Positions 53,902 to 62,508 of a stretch of 64,000 bases of DNA are shown here, piece after piece. Positions within the stretch are counted from its first letter, which is position 1, and each line of letters begins with the position of its first letter. A model generated the notes under the pieces. It saw only the letters and a list, made by a program, of their open reading frames with translations. It was not told where the DNA came from and did no database searches. The position numbers and the translations under genes are program-made. The stretch covers positions 248,001-312,000 of the forward strand of contig NZ_QAOJ01000005.1 of NCBI RefSeq assembly GCF_003050835.1, read 5' to 3'. This DNA is from Pseudomonas sp. GV071 (GTDB lineage Bacteria > Pseudomonadota > Gammaproteobacteria > Pseudomonadales > Pseudomonadaceae).

Positions 53902-54789
53902 ATGGACATCAAGCAGCTGAAATTTCTCGTCGCTCTCGAAGAAACCCGGCACTTCGGCCAGGCGGCAGCGCGTTGCCATGTCACCCAACCGACCCTGTCG
54001 ATGCGCCTGCGCAGCCTGGAAGAAGAGCTGCAATTGCCGCTGGTATTGCGCGGCCAGCGCTTCGAAGGGTTTACCGAATCCGGCGAACGGGTGTTGGCCT
54101 GGGCGCGCAGTGTGCTGGCCGCCTACGACGGTTTGAATGCCGAGGCCGCAGCCTGCCGTGGCAGCCTGATTGGTACCTTGCGCCTGGGCGTGGTGCCACT
54201 GTCCAGCTACGACCCGATGCCGCTGCTGCAACGCCTGCACCAGCAGCACCCGAGCCTGCGCTTTGAATTGTCAGCGCTGAGCTCCGAGCAGATCCTCGAA
54301 CAGCTGGCGAGCAATCGCCTGGATCTCGGCGTGTCTTACCTCGACCGCCTGAACGCCGAACATTTCGACAGCCTCAACCTGATGCAGACGCGCATGGGCC
54401 TGCTCTACGACCAACGTTACTTCCGCTTCGAAGCCACCGAGCTGACCTGGGAAGCGCTGATTGACCTGCCCCTGGGCCTGCTCTCCAGCGGCATGCATTT
54501 TCGCCAATCGATCAACCACAACTTTCGCAGCCGTGGCCTGACCCCGACGCCGCTGCTGGAAACCGACGTGGTGCACCAGTTGGTGCAAGCGGTACACGGC
54601 GGCCTGTGCTGCGCGATCATGCCGCTGTATGGCGGCCTCGACATGCTGACCAAACACCTCAAGCTGCAACCCATCGAAGACGCCCAAACCCTCGCGCCGT
54701 TGGGGCTGATCATGCGCCGCAGCGCGCCACGCTCGTCGTTGGCCGAAGCGTGTTTTCAGGAAGCCGGGGCGATGCTGCTGGAGTCCTGA
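53902..54789 (+). CDS. LysR family transcriptional regulator
   Basis: A 295-residue LysR protein. The HTH is MDIKQLKFLVALEETRHFGQAAARCHVTQPTLSMRLRSLEEELQLPL and the co-inducer domain begins at ~90 (GTLRLGVVPLSSYDPMPLLQRLHQQHP). It lies 22 bp after yrfG and about 205 bp before fdhD, in the same orientation. Linkage suggests it controls the fdhD-ydeP pair, as LysR genes next to formate-dehydrogenase-like loci often do; the inducer is unknown. Confidence 0.88.
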   Translation: MDIKQLKFLVALEETRHFGQAAARCHVTQPTLSMRLRSLEEELQLPLVLRGQRFEGFTESGERVLAWARSVLAAYDGLNAEAAACRGSLIGTLRLGVVPLSSYDPMPLLQRLHQQHPSLRFELSALSSEQILEQLASNRLDLGVSYLDRLNAEHFDSLNLMQTRMGLLYDQRYFRFEATELTWEALIDLPLGLLSSGMHFRQSINHNFRSRGLTPTPLLETDVVHQLVQAVHGGLCCAIMPLYGGLDMLTKHLKLQPIEDAQTLAPLGLIMRRSAPRSSLAEACFQEAGAMLLES

Positions 54790-54801
54790 ACTCCAAGGCC
54801 C

Positions 54802-54869
54802 TGTAGGAGCGGCTTTAGCCACGATGCTTGTGATCTCAAGAGCATCGCGGCTAAAGCCGCTCCTACAAG
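54802..54869. repeat. REP doublet, GTAGGAGCGGC subtype
   Basis: TGTAGGAGCGGCTTTAGCC and its inverted copy GGCTAAAGCCGCTCCTACA are separated by about 30 bases. It lies between the LysR gene and fdhD. Confidence 0.92.
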
Positions 54870-54994
54870 ATCTCGCAGACTTCAAGCCTCATCATCGACG
54901 CTATCTATCACCACATCAGCACTAGCAATTAGACGTCCTCCTTCAACCGGCCTAGTCTGTTCAAATAACGATCAACCGAACCTCGTGCAACTCG

Positions 54995-55846
54995 GTGACG
55001 ACAATGAACGCCAAGCGCCAACCCCTCGCGGCGGTCTCCGCCCGCGTGCCTGACTCCCCCCTTAGCGAAGCCAGCCACAGCTACAGCTTTTGTGAGCTGG
55101 AGCACAGTACCGCTGCGCCTGCCGAGCTGGCCGAAGAAGTGGCGCTGGCCATTGCCTTTAATGGCATCAGCCAGGCGGTGATGCTGGTTTCGCCCAATGA
55201 CCTGGAAGATTTCGTCGTCGGTTTCAGCCTGGGCAGCGGCATCGTCGAGTCCATCGACGAGATTTATGACCTCAAGCTCAGCGGTACCGGCTCGGCCCGC
55301 CAGGCTGAAGTGCAGATCAGCAGCCGCGCCTTCTGGAACCTCAAGCAGCAACGTCGGCAAATGACCGGTACCAGCGGCTGCGGTCTGTGTGGTGTGGAAG
55401 CCGTCGAGCAGGCGCTGCCGCAACTCACTGCGCTAACCCAGGTGCCCCTGCCGCCCGCCGCCTGGCTGGCCGGCCTGCGCCAACGCATCAATGACTTTCA
55501 GCCGCTCGGCCAACACTGCGGCGCCGTGCATGCCGCGCTGTTTATGAACCAGCAGGGCGAGTTGCTACTGGGCCGTGAAGACATCGGCCGGCACAACGCC
55601 CTCGACAAGCTGATCGGCGCCCTCACCCGACAAAGCATCTCCACCACCGGCGGCCTGGCCCTGGTCACCAGCCGCTGCAGCCTGGAGTTGATCCAGAAAG
55701 CGCTGCGCGCCGGCATCACCACCCTGGTCAGCCTGTCAGCACCCACCGGCCTGGCCGTGCAATGGGCGCGCAACCACAACCTCAATCTGATCCACCTGCC
55801 GCATAAAAATGCGCCGCGGGTGTATAGCCCGGAGTTCCCGCAATGA
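54995..55846 (+). CDS. fdhD: Formate dehydrogenase accessory sulfurtransferase FdhD
   Basis: FdhD transfers sulfur from a cysteine desulfurase to the Mo-bisPGD cofactor of formate-dehydrogenase-type enzymes. The 283 residues include the redox/persulfide loop CGLCGVE (preceded by GTSG), FNGISQAVMLVSPNDLEDFVVGFSLGSGI and REDIGRHNALDKLIG. A GTG at 54995 and an ATG at 55004 are both possible starts; neither has a strong SD. It overlaps the molybdoenzyme gene by 4 nt, making that enzyme its likely client. Confidence 0.93.
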   Translation: MTTMNAKRQPLAAVSARVPDSPLSEASHSYSFCELEHSTAAPAELAEEVALAIAFNGISQAVMLVSPNDLEDFVVGFSLGSGIVESIDEIYDLKLSGTGSARQAEVQISSRAFWNLKQQRRQMTGTSGCGLCGVEAVEQALPQLTALTQVPLPPAAWLAGLRQRINDFQPLGQHCGAVHAALFMNQQGELLLGREDIGRHNALDKLIGALTRQSISTTGGLALVTSRCSLELIQKALRAGITTLVSLSAPTGLAVQWARNHNLNLIHLPHKNAPRVYSPEFPQ

Positions 55847-58173
55847 CGCATCAGGTCGACACTCACCCCACCCAACGCTACAAGCCTTACAAGGGCGCGG
55901 CGGGCGGCTGGGGCGCGCTGAAAAGCGTGGCGCACTTCTGGCTGGAGAGCGACAACGCCCTGAAGAACATCCGCACCCTGCTGAAAACCAACCAACACGG
56001 CGGCTTCGATTGCCCGGGCTGCGCCTGGGGTGAGTCGGCGGAAACCGGCATGGTCAAGTTCTGCGAGAACGGCGCCAAGGCGGTCAACTGGGAAGCTACC
56101 AAACGCCGGGTAGACGCAGCGTTCTTCGCCAAGCACAGCGTCAGCACCCTGCGCGAGCAAAGCGATTACTGGCTGGAGTACCAGGGGCGCCTGACCCAGC
56201 CGATGGTCTACGACCCGGCCAGCGACCACTACAAACCCATCAGTTGGGATGCTGCCTTCGAGCTCATCGCCCAGCACCTTAACGCCCTCGCCAGCCCCAA
56301 CCAGGCCGAGTTCTACACCTCCGGCCGGGCCAGCAACGAAGCGGCGTTTCTCTATCAACTGTTCGTGCGCGCCTTCGGCACCAACAACTTTCCCGACTGC
56401 TCGAACATGTGCCACGAGGCCAGCGGTGTGGCCTTGGGGCAAAGCGTCGGGGTGGGCAAAGGCACGGTCACCTTCGATGACTTCGAACACGCCGAGGCGA
56501 TTTTTGTCATCGGCCAGAACCCCGGCACCAACCACCCACGCATGCTCGAACCGCTGCGCGAAGCGGTAAAACGTGGCGCCCAGGTGGTGTGTCTGAACCC
56601 ATTGAAGGAGCGCGGCCTGGAACGCTTCCAGAACCCTCAGCACCCGATCGAGATGCTCAGCAACGGCGACCGCCCGACCAGCACCACGTTCTTCCGCCCA
56701 GCGCTGGGTGGCGACATGGCGGCACTGCGCGGGATGGCCAAGTTCCTCCTCAAGTGGCACCGCGAAGCCCTGGCCAAGGGCCAGTCCGACGTCTTCGACC
56801 AAGCGTTCATTGCCCAGCACACCACCCAGGTCGACGCGTACCTGGAGGTGGTAGACGCCACGACGTGGGAACACATCATCGAGCAGTCCGGCCTGAGCAA
56901 GGCCGAGATCGAGCAGATGGCGCACATCTACCGCAACGCCGAGCGGGTGATCATGTGCTGGGCCATGGGCGTGACCCAGCACCGCCACTCGGTACCGACC
57001 ATCCAGGAAATCGCCAACCTGATGCTGCTGCGCGGCAACATCGGCAAGCCCGGCGCCGGCCTCTGCCCAGTGCGTGGCCACAGCAACGTGCAAGGCGACC
57101 GCACCATGGGCATCAACGACCGCCCACCGGCATTTTTCCTCGATGCCCTGGAGCGCCGTTTCGACTTCAAAGTGCCGCGTGAATTCGGCCATAACACCGT
57201 GGAAGCCATCCACGCCATGCTCGATGGCCACGCCAAGGTGTTCATCGGCCTGGGCGGCAACTTCGCCCAAGCCACCCCGGACACCCCGCGCGCGCACCAG
57301 GCCCTGCAGAACTGCGACCTCACCGTGCAGATCAGCACCAAGCTCAACCGCAGCCACCTGACCCTCGGCAAGCAGGCGCTGATTCTGCCGTGCCTGGGCC
57401 GCACCGATATCGACCTGCAGACCCAGGGCCCGCAGGCGGTGACCGTGGAAGACTCGTTCAGCATGGTGCACGCCTCCAACGGCCAGCTGCAGCCGCTGAG
57501 CAAACTGATGCGCTCGGAACCGGCCATCGTCGCCGGCATCGCCGCCGCCACCCTGGGCAACAAACCGGTGAACTGGAACTGGCTGATCGAAGACTACGAC
57601 CGCATTCGCGAGCTGATCGCCGACGTGGTGCCGGGCTTCCAGGGCTTCAACCAGCGCGCCCGCGACCCGGGTGGTTTTTATCTGGGTAACGCGGCCGGGC
57701 AACGGCGCTGGAACACGGCCTCGGGCCTGGCCAACTTCAAGGCCAATGTGCTGCCTGCCGACCTGATCCACGAAGGCATTCGTGCCCGTGGTGAAGTGCC
57801 GGACCTGATCCTGCAAACCATGCGCTCCCACGACCAGTACAACACCACCATCTACGGCCTCGACGACCGCTACCGCGGGGTGAAAGGCCAGCGTGATGTG
57901 GTGTTCGCCAACGAAGCCGACATCATCCGCCTCGGCTACAAACCCGGGCAGAAGGTTGATGTGCTGTCGTTATGGGGCGATGGCCGCGAGCGGCGGATCA
58001 GCGGTTTTACCTTGCTGGCCTACGATATTCCGGCCGGGCAAGCGGCGGCGTACTACCCGGAAACCAACCCGCTGGTGCCGCTCGAAAGCGTGGGCGATGG
58101 CAGCTACACGCCCACCTCGAAATTCGTCGCCATCCGCTTCGAGCCGGCGCGCGATAACGGGCGGATTATTTGA
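55843..58173 (+). CDS. FdhF/YdeP family molybdopterin oxidoreductase
   Basis: A 776-residue cytosolic bis-MGD enzyme of the YdeP type, with no signal peptide. The N-terminal CPGCAWG has only two closely spaced cysteines, so a standard [4Fe-4S] motif is not obvious. Cofactor-binding segments are FYTSGRASNEAAFLYQLFVRAFGTNN, NMCHEASGVAL (candidate Mo-ligand Cys), FVIGQNPGTNHPRMLE, LLRGNIGKPGAGLCPVRGHSNVQGDRTMGI and the C-terminal RSHDQYNTTIYGLDDRYRGV. The substrate is unknown; in E. coli YdeP contributes to acid resistance. It is coupled to fdhD. Confidence 0.92.
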   Translation: MTHQVDTHPTQRYKPYKGAAGGWGALKSVAHFWLESDNALKNIRTLLKTNQHGGFDCPGCAWGESAETGMVKFCENGAKAVNWEATKRRVDAAFFAKHSVSTLREQSDYWLEYQGRLTQPMVYDPASDHYKPISWDAAFELIAQHLNALASPNQAEFYTSGRASNEAAFLYQLFVRAFGTNNFPDCSNMCHEASGVALGQSVGVGKGTVTFDDFEHAEAIFVIGQNPGTNHPRMLEPLREAVKRGAQVVCLNPLKERGLERFQNPQHPIEMLSNGDRPTSTTFFRPALGGDMAALRGMAKFLLKWHREALAKGQSDVFDQAFIAQHTTQVDAYLEVVDATTWEHIIEQSGLSKAEIEQMAHIYRNAERVIMCWAMGVTQHRHSVPTIQEIANLMLLRGNIGKPGAGLCPVRGHSNVQGDRTMGINDRPPAFFLDALERRFDFKVPREFGHNTVEAIHAMLDGHAKVFIGLGGNFAQATPDTPRAHQALQNCDLTVQISTKLNRSHLTLGKQALILPCLGRTDIDLQTQGPQAVTVEDSFSMVHASNGQLQPLSKLMRSEPAIVAGIAAATLGNKPVNWNWLIEDYDRIRELIADVVPGFQGFNQRARDPGGFYLGNAAGQRRWNTASGLANFKANVLPADLIHEGIRARGEVPDLILQTMRSHDQYNTTIYGLDDRYRGVKGQRDVVFANEADIIRLGYKPGQKVDVLSLWGDGRERRISGFTLLAYDIPAGQAAAYYPETNPLVPLESVGDGSYTPTSKFVAIRFEPARDNGRII

Positions 58174-58179
58174 TCGCCG

Positions 58180-58962
58180 TTATTCGACCGTCTCTGCGGC
58201 GGTGATCCACGGTTCAAACCGCTTGCCGAACGCCAGCTCAACGCTGACCTTGTTGCGCTCTTCGGCCGAGCGGTCGTACGGGTGCCAACGGCTGAACACC
58301 GGCCGCCATTGCCCCGGCACGCTGAGGTCGGCGAGGTCGACATACAGCAAATACCCCAGATCCCTCGGAACGCGCCGTTCCCATTCCCAGCCCATGCGCA
58401 AGCTGGCACGCACCACGCTGTAGCGGCTGCGGTCCGGGTACCGCTCGCGCAAGCGCGCGGCATCAAGGTCGGCGTCCACGACGTACAGCCGGGTATCCAC
58501 GTCGCGCAGCCGTTCCAGCTCATATTCAGCGCTCGGCGGCTGTGCTTGCGTTTGCTCCGCCTCTGACGACGCCGTGTCTTGCTCCTGCTTCAACTCCAAT
58601 TCGACGGCGGCCAGCGCGGCCTGATAGCCCGCACCGTTCAGTTCCAACACCACGAAACCATCGCGCTCGATGCGGTCTCGGCGCTCGACCGTGCCGTTCT
58701 CGCCCATGTCGAAACCCAGGGCCGTCAGCTTGTCCGGCGTCACCCAGCCCTTGGCCACGCGGACTTCCAGTTCCAGCACCTGCCCCGCCAGATCGCTGTC
58801 ATCCCGCAGCGGGTTGTAGACCATCGACAACTCCCGCTCGCTCAGCCGCAGCACGCTGTCGGGTTCGCCACTGCGGTTGTAAAACACCCCGCCGAGGGCC
58901 AACACGTTGCTCACCACAATCAGCCCGGCGCCGAGCCAGAACGTGCGTTTAAGCGGGCTCAT
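58180..58962 (-). CDS. DUF4824 family protein
   Basis: A 260-residue protein, start at MSPLKRTFWLGAGLIVVSNVLALGGVFYNRSGEPDS, where its ATG overlaps the stop of the DUF2157 gene by 4 nt. One N-terminal membrane anchor precedes a large soluble part, probably periplasmic, with VLRLSERELSMVYNPLRDDSD and LYVDLADLSVPGQWRPVFSRWHPYDRS. It matches DUF4824 as I recall it, a family paired with DUF2157 membrane proteins. Function is unknown. It is convergent with the ydeP-like gene, 6 bp apart. Confidence 0.75.
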   Translation of the reverse strand: MSPLKRTFWLGAGLIVVSNVLALGGVFYNRSGEPDSVLRLSERELSMVYNPLRDDSDLAGQVLELEVRVAKGWVTPDKLTALGFDMGENGTVERRDRIERDGFVVLELNGAGYQAALAAVELELKQEQDTASSEAEQTQAQPPSAEYELERLRDVDTRLYVVDADLDAARLRERYPDRSRYSVVRASLRMGWEWERRVPRDLGYLLYVDLADLSVPGQWRPVFSRWHPYDRSAEERNKVSVELAFGKRFEPWITAAETVE

Positions 58963-60017
58963 GCGGCACCTCCTGCCGAGTAGCGGCGCAACCGTTGCAT
59001 CAGCACCAGCAGCAACACGGCAATGGCCCCCAGCGCAAGGAAGAACAGGTATTTGGGCAGGCTTTCCCACCACCAGTCGAACAGCTTGGTGTAGAGAAAC
59101 AGCACGCCGAAGACCATGCAGGTGGTGCTCACCTCACGCCAGCCGCGGCGAATGCCCAGCCAGATGCCAAGCCCGGCCAATACAAAACCCAGGTACTGGT
59201 ACAACGACTCGACAGCCGAGGCCTCGAGCGCCAGGTAACTGCTTTCGCCCCAGAACGACAGTACGAGCACCGGCAGAAAAACAAACAACAACGCAAACAC
59301 CCGGTACAGCGCGGCGAAGCCCGGGAAGCGCTCATGGCTGATCACCAACGGCAGGCAAAACAGCACGAGCGCCGAGGGGAAGAAGTTTTCCGGCCGGTCG
59401 CCCACCGACAACCAATAACCGCCCCCAAACGCCCCAACCCGCGCGGCGATATAGCCGCCTACGCACATCAGCCCCGCCGCCAGCAGCAGGCGCAGGTTGC
59501 ATTGGTAAGCCAACAGAAAGGCGAGCATGGCCCAGGGAATCAGGGCTTTGTCCGAAGGCGTGATATTGAAAATCTGCCCAGCCAGCGACAAGTTCAGCAC
59601 AAAAGCCACAAACGCCAGCAGCGCCGCCAGCTTGGTGTAGTAACCGCTGCGGTCTTTGCCGTGCAGCCAGATGGTCAGGCCGAAAGTGCCCAGCGTAGTG
59701 CCGAGCAGAATCGCCATCTGCTGCACTTCACTGAAAAAGCCCCAGAACTGGTGGAACAGAAAAAACAGGCTGGCGGCCAGCGCCAACGCGCCGAACAGCG
59801 AGGCCGCGCGCATGCCCAGCGAGAGCTGACGGGAGCGCTCGTTGGCGTCGATATCCAGGGTGGCGGAAAAGTGCTGTAGCAGGTGGCGGTGATGTTCGTC
59901 GACCTGCTGACGCTGCGCGGGCTCGAGGGTGAGCACGTTATCGGCTTGCAGCTGTTTGAGTTCCTGGCGAAACGCCTCGATCTGACCGAGCCGTTGCTGT
60001 GCCTGTTCGGCGTTCAT
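58959..60017 (-). CDS. DUF2157 polytopic membrane protein
   Basis: A 352-residue inner-membrane protein. The start MNAEQAQQRLGQIEAFRQELKQLQAD follows a CAAGGAG site; the upstream in-frame extension would run into the REP doublet. A ~80-residue cytosolic helical N-terminus is followed by about ten hydrophobic segments (AASLFGALALAASLFFLFHQF, LAALLAFVAFVLNLSLAGQIFNITPSD, LFFLALGAIAVLLLVLMQRL). The GQIFNI element in an internal loop is characteristic of DUF2157. Function is unknown; coupling to the DUF4824 gene suggests one membrane complex. Confidence 0.8.
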   Translation of the reverse strand: MNAEQAQQRLGQIEAFRQELKQLQADNVLTLEPAQRQQVDEHHRHLLQHFSATLDIDANERSRQLSLGMRAASLFGALALAASLFFLFHQFWGFFSEVQQMAILLGTTLGTFGLTIWLHGKDRSGYYTKLAALLAFVAFVLNLSLAGQIFNITPSDKALIPWAMLAFLLAYQCNLRLLLAAGLMCVGGYIAARVGAFGGGYWLSVGDRPENFFPSALVLFCLPLVISHERFPGFAALYRVFALLFVFLPVLVLSFWGESSYLALEASAVESLYQYLGFVLAGLGIWLGIRRGWREVSTTCMVFGVLFLYTKLFDWWWESLPKYLFFLALGAIAVLLLVLMQRLRRYSAGGAA

Positions 60018-60081
60018 GCCTGCTCCTTGGCGGGAAATGGTGCAGGCGAGTTTGGCAGAAAGGCGCAGAACCGAACACCGC

Positions 60082-60147
60082 GTAGGAGCGGCTTTAGCCG
60101 CGATGCTTTTGATCTTTAAAAGCATCGCGGCTGAAGCCGCTCCTACA
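60082..60147. repeat. REP doublet, GTAGGAGCGGC subtype
   Basis: GTAGGAGCGGCTTTAGCCGC and the inverted copy GCGGCTGAAGCCGCTCCTAC are separated by ATGCTTTTGATC-type spacer. This is the cleanest example of the subtype in the window. Confidence 0.93.
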
Positions 60148-60323
60148 GGAAATACGTTCTCAGCAAGAAGCCTCAGACACAGCCAAAAAAGGAAAAGTTT
60201 CCGAGTTAAAACATATATTTACCAAACGTGAACAAACCCGTACCGACTGTCGATTGGTGCTTGTTTGTGTACCGAAGCGGATACAGGATCGGCGCGTCTT
60301 TTCCTACATAGGTTCGATCCTGC

Positions 60324-60791
60324 ATGAAGTACTCGCGCATGTTCCTCTTGTCCCTGGGCCTGCTTGGCAGCCAGGCGTTCGCCGCCGAAGGTAATACCGA
60401 AGCCGGTATCGGCGGCGCATTGGGCGGTGTGTTGGGCTCGGTGGTGGGCGAACAGATGGGCGGCTCCACAGGTGCCGCGATTGGCGCCGGGGTCGGCGGC
60501 GCAGCCGGTGGCGCCGTGGGTGCGCGCAAAGGCAACAAGACCGAGGCGGCGATTGGCGGCGGCATCGGTGCGGCAGGCGGCAACGTGATCGGCAACAAAA
60601 TGGGCGGCAGCACCGGCGGCATGATCGGTGCCGGCCTGGGCGGCGCTGCAGGCGGCGCACTGGGCAACAATTACGGCGGCGCCAGCCGTGCCGATGACGA
60701 GCGCGAAAGCCATGGCGGCAAGCGCAATTACCGTCACGACAATGGCCATCACTACGGCCACAAAAAACACAAACATCGTCGTCACGACTAA
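60324..60791 (+). CDS. Secreted glycine-zipper (YMGG-like) protein
   Basis: A 155-residue protein with a signal peptide (1-21, ending SQAFA). A long glycine-zipper region follows with two repeats of the form GGxxGxxxGxxxGG at ~28-65 and ~75-118, able to insert in or span membranes. The C-terminus is strongly basic and His-rich (HDNGHHYGHKKHKHRRHD), potentially metal-binding. Such proteins are usually outer-membrane or periplasmic stress proteins; no specific role can be given. It has its own terminator. Confidence 0.8.
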   Translation: MKYSRMFLLSLGLLGSQAFAAEGNTEAGIGGALGGVLGSVVGEQMGGSTGAAIGAGVGGAAGGAVGARKGNKTEAAIGGGIGAAGGNVIGNKMGGSTGGMIGAGLGGAAGGALGNNYGGASRADDERESHGGKRNYRHDNGHHYGHKKHKHRRHD

Positions 60792-60797
60792 ACAAAA

Positions 60798-60824
60798 AAA
60801 CCGCCCTGTTGGGCGGTTTTTTTA
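60798..60824 (+). terminator. Rho-independent terminator after the glycine-zipper gene
   Basis: The AAACCGCCC/GGGCGGTTT stem has a TGTT loop, an A-tract before it and seven T after it. It can work in both directions. Confidence 0.92.
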
Positions 60825-60856
60825 TGGCGGAAAATCGTCGTTTGCGGTGAGGGCCA

Positions 60857-60881
60857 CTCGCGGCTGACGCCGCTCCTACAG
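60857..60881. repeat. Single REP half-element
   Basis: TCGCGGCTGACGCCGCTCCT is one REP unit without an inverted partner. It lies just downstream of the thioesterase gene. Confidence 0.75.
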
Positions 60882-60889
60882 GACGGTGT

Positions 60890-61324
60890 TCAGCCCACCA
60901 GCAAATCGCTCAGCGCCTGGCGCAGGCCATCCGGAATGCTCACCGGCCGGTTGCTTTCGCGGTCGACGAACACGTGCACAAACCGCCCCGCCGCGCAGGC
61001 CTCGTCCTCGCCCGCTTTGAACACGGCCAGCTCGTACTGCACCGAGCTGTTGCCCAGTTTGCCGACACGCAGGCCGATCTCAATACGGTCGGGAAAGGCG
61101 ATGGAGGCGAAGTAGTCGCAAGACGAGCTGACCACAAACCCCACCACCGGACCGCTGTGGATATCCAGGCCACCGACTTCGATCAGGTAGGTGTTAACCG
61201 CGCTGTCGAAGAAGCTGTAGTAGGTCACGTTGTTCACATGGCCGTAGACGTCGTTGTCGTGCCAGCGCGTGGTGATCGGCTGAAAGTTGGCGTAGTCGCT
61301 GCGCAGGTGTTGGCGGTCGGTCAT
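60890..61324 (-). CDS. Hotdog-fold acyl-CoA thioesterase (4HBT family)
   Basis: A 144-residue thioesterase. The start MTDRQHLRSDYANFQPITTRWHDNDVYGHVNNVTYYSFFDSAVNTYL contains the catalytic region WHDNDVYGHVNN, with the 4HBT active-site aspartate, and the hotdog helix. Substrates are probably medium or short acyl-CoAs. It lies 10 bp after the iron alcohol dehydrogenase gene and is part of a run also seen near PA5185-PA5187 (from memory), suggesting a catabolic acyl-CoA/alcohol pathway. Confidence 0.88.
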   Translation of the reverse strand: MTDRQHLRSDYANFQPITTRWHDNDVYGHVNNVTYYSFFDSAVNTYLIEVGGLDIHSGPVVGFVVSSSCDYFASIAFPDRIEIGLRVGKLGNSSVQYELAVFKAGEDEACAAGRFVHVFVDRESNRPVSIPDGLRQALSDLLVG

Positions 61325-61334
61325 TGCATTCTCA

Positions 61335-62498
61335 CTAGTAAGCGGCTTGATAGATCGCCAAGGCATCGGCCTCGGTCACGGCGCGCGGGTTATTCACCAG
61401 CAGGCGTTGTTGCAGCATGGCGTCGCTGGCCAGTTGCGCGAGCATCGCTTCCGGCACACCGGCATCACGCAGCCGGCTAGGCAAACCATGGCGCTCATTG
61501 AGCGCCGACAGCTCGGCAATAAATTGTTCGGTCAGGCTCTGCGCATCACCGGCCTTGAGCTTGTCGCCCAACAGCAGCGGCGCCAGCTCGGCGTACAGGG
61601 CGCTGGCCGACGGCGCATTGAAGCGCAGCACATGGGGCAGCACCAGCGCGTTGCTCAAGCCATGGGGAATGTGAAAGTGGCCGCCCAGCGGATACGCCAG
61701 GGCGTGCACCGCCGCTACCGGCGCGTTGGCGAAGGCCTGACCGGCAAGCAACGCGCCGAGCAACATGGCCTGACGCGCACTGCGGTTCTGGCCGTTGTGC
61801 ACCGCTTCGTGCAGGTTGGCGGCGAGCAGGCGCAGGGCTTCGCGGGCAAGCAGGTCAGACAGCGGGTTTTTCTTCAGCGCGCTGGTGTACGACTCGATGG
61901 CGTGCACCATGGCGTCTATGCCGGTGGCGGCGGTCACCGCTGGCGGCAGGCCGAGGGTAAGGTCGGCATCCAACAGCGCCAGGTCGGGTAGCAGCAGCGG
62001 CGAAACCACGCCCATCTTGGTGGTTTCACCGGTGGTGATGATGGCGATCTGAGTGACTTCCGAGCCGGTGCCGGCGGTGGTCGGCACCTGGATCAGCGGC
62101 AGACGCTGACCACGGGCATTGCCGACGCCATAGATGTCTTTCAGTTCTTGATTGCAACGCGGGTGGGCGAGGAAGGCCACCAGCTTGGCGACGTCCATCG
62201 AACTGCCGCCGCCAAAACCGATGATCAGCTGCGCGCGCAGTTCGCGAGCCTGAGTTACCGCCTGCAGGACGACGGCCTCGGGTGGGTCGGCGACCACCTG
62301 ATCGAACACTGCCACGCTCAGGCCTTCGTCGGCGAAACCGGGCAGCACGTCATTGAGCAGGCCGAATTTGGTAATGCCCGGGTCGGTGACGATCAGCACC
62401 GAGTCGGCCCCGCGCTCGCGGCACAGGGCGGCCAGGCGGCGGGCCGAGCCGGATTCGCAGATGATCTGCGCGGTGGTGGCAAAGCTGAACGGATGCAT
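61335..62498 (-). CDS. Iron-containing alcohol dehydrogenase
   Basis: A 387-residue group III alcohol dehydrogenase. The start is MHPFSFATTAQIICESGSA, preceded by GAGGAGAAC; the much longer open frame runs into the esterase gene. The NAD-binding motif is GGGSSMDVAKL, followed by PTTAGTGSEVTQIAI. The Fe-binding histidines lie in HALAYPLGGHFHIPHGLSNALVLP, together with Asp and His of GIDAMVHAIESY. The substrate alcohol is unknown. It starts 10 bp after the esterase gene and is likely co-transcribed. Confidence 0.93.
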   Translation of the reverse strand: MHPFSFATTAQIICESGSARRLAALCRERGADSVLIVTDPGITKFGLLNDVLPGFADEGLSVAVFDQVVADPPEAVVLQAVTQARELRAQLIIGFGGGSSMDVAKLVAFLAHPRCNQELKDIYGVGNARGQRLPLIQVPTTAGTGSEVTQIAIITTGETTKMGVVSPLLLPDLALLDADLTLGLPPAVTAATGIDAMVHAIESYTSALKKNPLSDLLAREALRLLAANLHEAVHNGQNRSARQAMLLGALLAGQAFANAPVAAVHALAYPLGGHFHIPHGLSNALVLPHVLRFNAPSASALYAELAPLLLGDKLKAGDAQSLTEQFIAELSALNERHGLPSRLRDAGVPEAMLAQLASDAMLQQRLLVNNPRAVTEADALAIYQAAY

Positions 62499-62508
62499 GG
62501 CGTTCTCC

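Noticed and set aside
55498..57831. 777-codon antisense frame opposite the YdeP-like gene
   Set aside because: High-GC shadow of a clearly conserved coding sequence; its translation shows no recognisable domain.
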